NCBI GenBank assembly: GCA_964410015.1
Contig: CAYPFV010000179.1
Coordinates: 1 to 5,992, forward strand
Length of the DNA: 5,992 bases
Direction: 5' to 3'
Source: SKVR01 sp964410015
GTDB taxonomy: Bacteria > Bacteroidota > Bacteroidia > Bacteroidales > UBA7960
In this document: positions 5,402 through 5,992 of the stretch, in pieces
Layout of the letters: every line of letters starts with the position of its first letter
How positions within the stretch are numbered: the first letter of the stretch is position 1
Made by a program: the position numbers and the translations under genes
The notes under the pieces: generated by a model
Seen by the model: only the letters and a program-made list of their open reading frames with translations
Told to the model about the DNA's origin: nothing
Databases searched by the model: none

Positions 5402-5447
5402 TAGGTAAAAATACCTATTTTCATACTGGGTTAGTATGCATTTTTTT
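5402..5447 (+). terminator. Tandem hairpins with T-run, intrinsic-terminator-like
   Basis: TAGGTA-AAAA-TACCTA (5402-5417) is followed by a short T stretch. Then CATACT-GGGTT-AGTATG (5422-5438) is followed, after CA, by seven T (5441-5447). This second unit has the form of an intrinsic terminator reading rightward, though its stem is AT-rich and only 6 bp. No + strand gene precedes it within 1 kb, so it may end a small RNA or stop antisense transcription coming out of the outer-membrane protein gene. Confidence 0.45.
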
Positions 5448-5519
5448 ACTGGTTTTTCTTTTGATTTGGTTTTTTAACTTCTATCAGATAACCAATACTA
5501 TGAATAACATTTAGAAAAT

Positions 5520-5639
5520 ATGATTCTATTACATTGGTTCATCGCCGATAGTATGCCCCTTACTGCTTTGTTTCTTTCAATGTTCATTTTTGATCATCTG
5601 AATCCAAAATTTTTCTTAGTTTTCCTTCGATATCAATAA
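5520..5639 (+). CDS. Possible 39-residue hydrophobic small protein (very tentative)
   Basis: ATG at 5520 opens 39 codons ending with TAA at 5637-5639. The peptide is strongly hydrophobic (starts MILLHWFIADSMPLTALFL) and could span a membrane once. T-rich DNA naturally gives Phe/Leu-rich frames, and there is no promoter or known family to support it. Confidence 0.15.
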   Translation: MILLHWFIADSMPLTALFLSMFIFDHLNPKFFLVFLRYQ

Positions 5640-5941
5640 AATTTAATCAAAGCTTGCAGGAAAACGCTAATTGCTGCCTTTTGCTCGCCTTCAAAACAGT
5701 CATTTACGAAAATTAAACTCCTGTTTTTCAGTCATCACAAGCCTTGCACTAGTCGTTTTCTTATCAAGCACATGAAAAAATAATGAGTTTTCTTACTGAG
5801 ACCAACTAATGCGAAAAGTTTAAGGTTTCCCATCTCTCTGTTTCATTATTGATTCAATAGAAATGGTAAGATTTAGTTGTTTTTTAAGTAATTTCGTAAG
5901 CAGAATTTTATTTTTTCAATAAAAATTTTTCAACCTGTATT

Positions 5942-5992
5942 TTGAAAGGAAAAGAAAGTAAACCTCATATCGGAATTTTTGGAAGGCGAAAC
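5942..5992 (+). CDS. hydF: HydF, [FeFe]-hydrogenase maturation GTPase (N-terminal fragment, cut by window edge)
   Basis: Only 17 codons are visible, reading (M)KGKESKPHIGIFGRRN if TTG at 5942 is the start. PHIGIFGRRN is characteristic of HydF just before the P-loop (GRRNxGKS) of its N-terminal GTPase domain. HydF acts in the cytoplasm as scaffold and carrier for the two-iron part of the hydrogenase H-cluster, made with HydE and HydG. The frame is open back to TAA at 5897-5899 but contains no ATG or GTG, so TTG (or, less likely, ATT at 5939) must be used, or an error hides the start. No Shine-Dalgarno sequence is visible, which is normal in Bacteroidota. Another Era-like GTPase is possible but fits the motif less well. 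Confidence 0.72.
   Translation, partial: MKGKESKPHIGIFGRRN

Larger units (their letters stand above)
5278..5941. other. About 660 bp between divergent genes, no recognised gene
   Basis: This region lies between the outer-membrane protein gene (leftward) and the HydF start (rightward). The left part (5337-5447) is rich in inverted repeats and ends in a T-run. The middle has a 39-codon open frame at 5520-5639. The rest, 5640-5941, shows no RNA gene, no repeat family and no good promoter box. A 10-bp palindrome AAAAATTTTT sits at 5921-5930, shortly before the HydF start. I saw no remnant of a recognisable gene. Confidence 0.6.

Noticed and set aside
5533..5556. GGTTCATCGCC as a tRNA T-loop
   Set aside because: No acceptor stem, D-loop or anticodon arm can be built around it.
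1..5992. CRISPR array, insertion sequence or phage attachment site
   Set aside because: No regularly spaced repeats, transposase motifs or flanking duplications were seen on either strand.

Overview
The window looks like a piece of an AT-rich Bacteroidota chromosome, probably from an anaerobe. Four things point there: a DUF6089-type outer-membrane protein with a signal peptide, a methyltransferase with the HGIHSPFVF N-terminal motif common in that phylum, starts preceded by A-rich leaders instead of Shine-Dalgarno sequences, and promoter-like TAnnTTTG boxes. At the right edge the first 17 codons of a HydF-type GTPase ([FeFe]-hydrogenase maturation) are visible. If that call is right, the organism makes hydrogenase and lives at least partly without oxygen.

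Layout. 129-3200 holds three genes on the + strand: a MurD-family amino-acid ligase, a class I SAM methyltransferase 40 bp behind it, and a MacB/LolD-type ABC ATPase 71 bp further on, which may have its own promoter. No permease partner for the ATPase is present. 3201-3811 is a 611-bp gap without a convincing protein gene. It holds an inverted repeat just after the ATPase stop, a promoter-like box, a possible multi-helix RNA, a 14-bp perfect palindrome, repeated GTTTTGA motifs and a pseudoknot-like arrangement. 3812-4375 (+) is a PduO-type cob(I)alamin adenosyltransferase. It converges on the DUF6089-type protein at 4438-5277 (-), with a hairpin between the two. 5278-5941 is a second gap of about 660 bp. 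Its left part has closely spaced hairpins ending in a T-run, a terminator-like structure on the + strand with no + strand gene in front of it. HydF starts at 5942, probably with TTG.

The genes do not form one obvious pathway. Cell-wall synthesis (MurD-like), envelope export (MacB/LolD-like ATPase) and an outer-membrane protein share an envelope theme. The adenosyltransferase supplies adenosylcobalamin and HydF belongs to hydrogenase assembly.

I did not find a clear new multi-gene system. The best leads are the MurD-family ligase, whose substrate-site motifs differ from classical MurD, and the two structured intergenic regions. The regulatory and RNA proposals rest on short motifs in AT-rich DNA and are weak alone.
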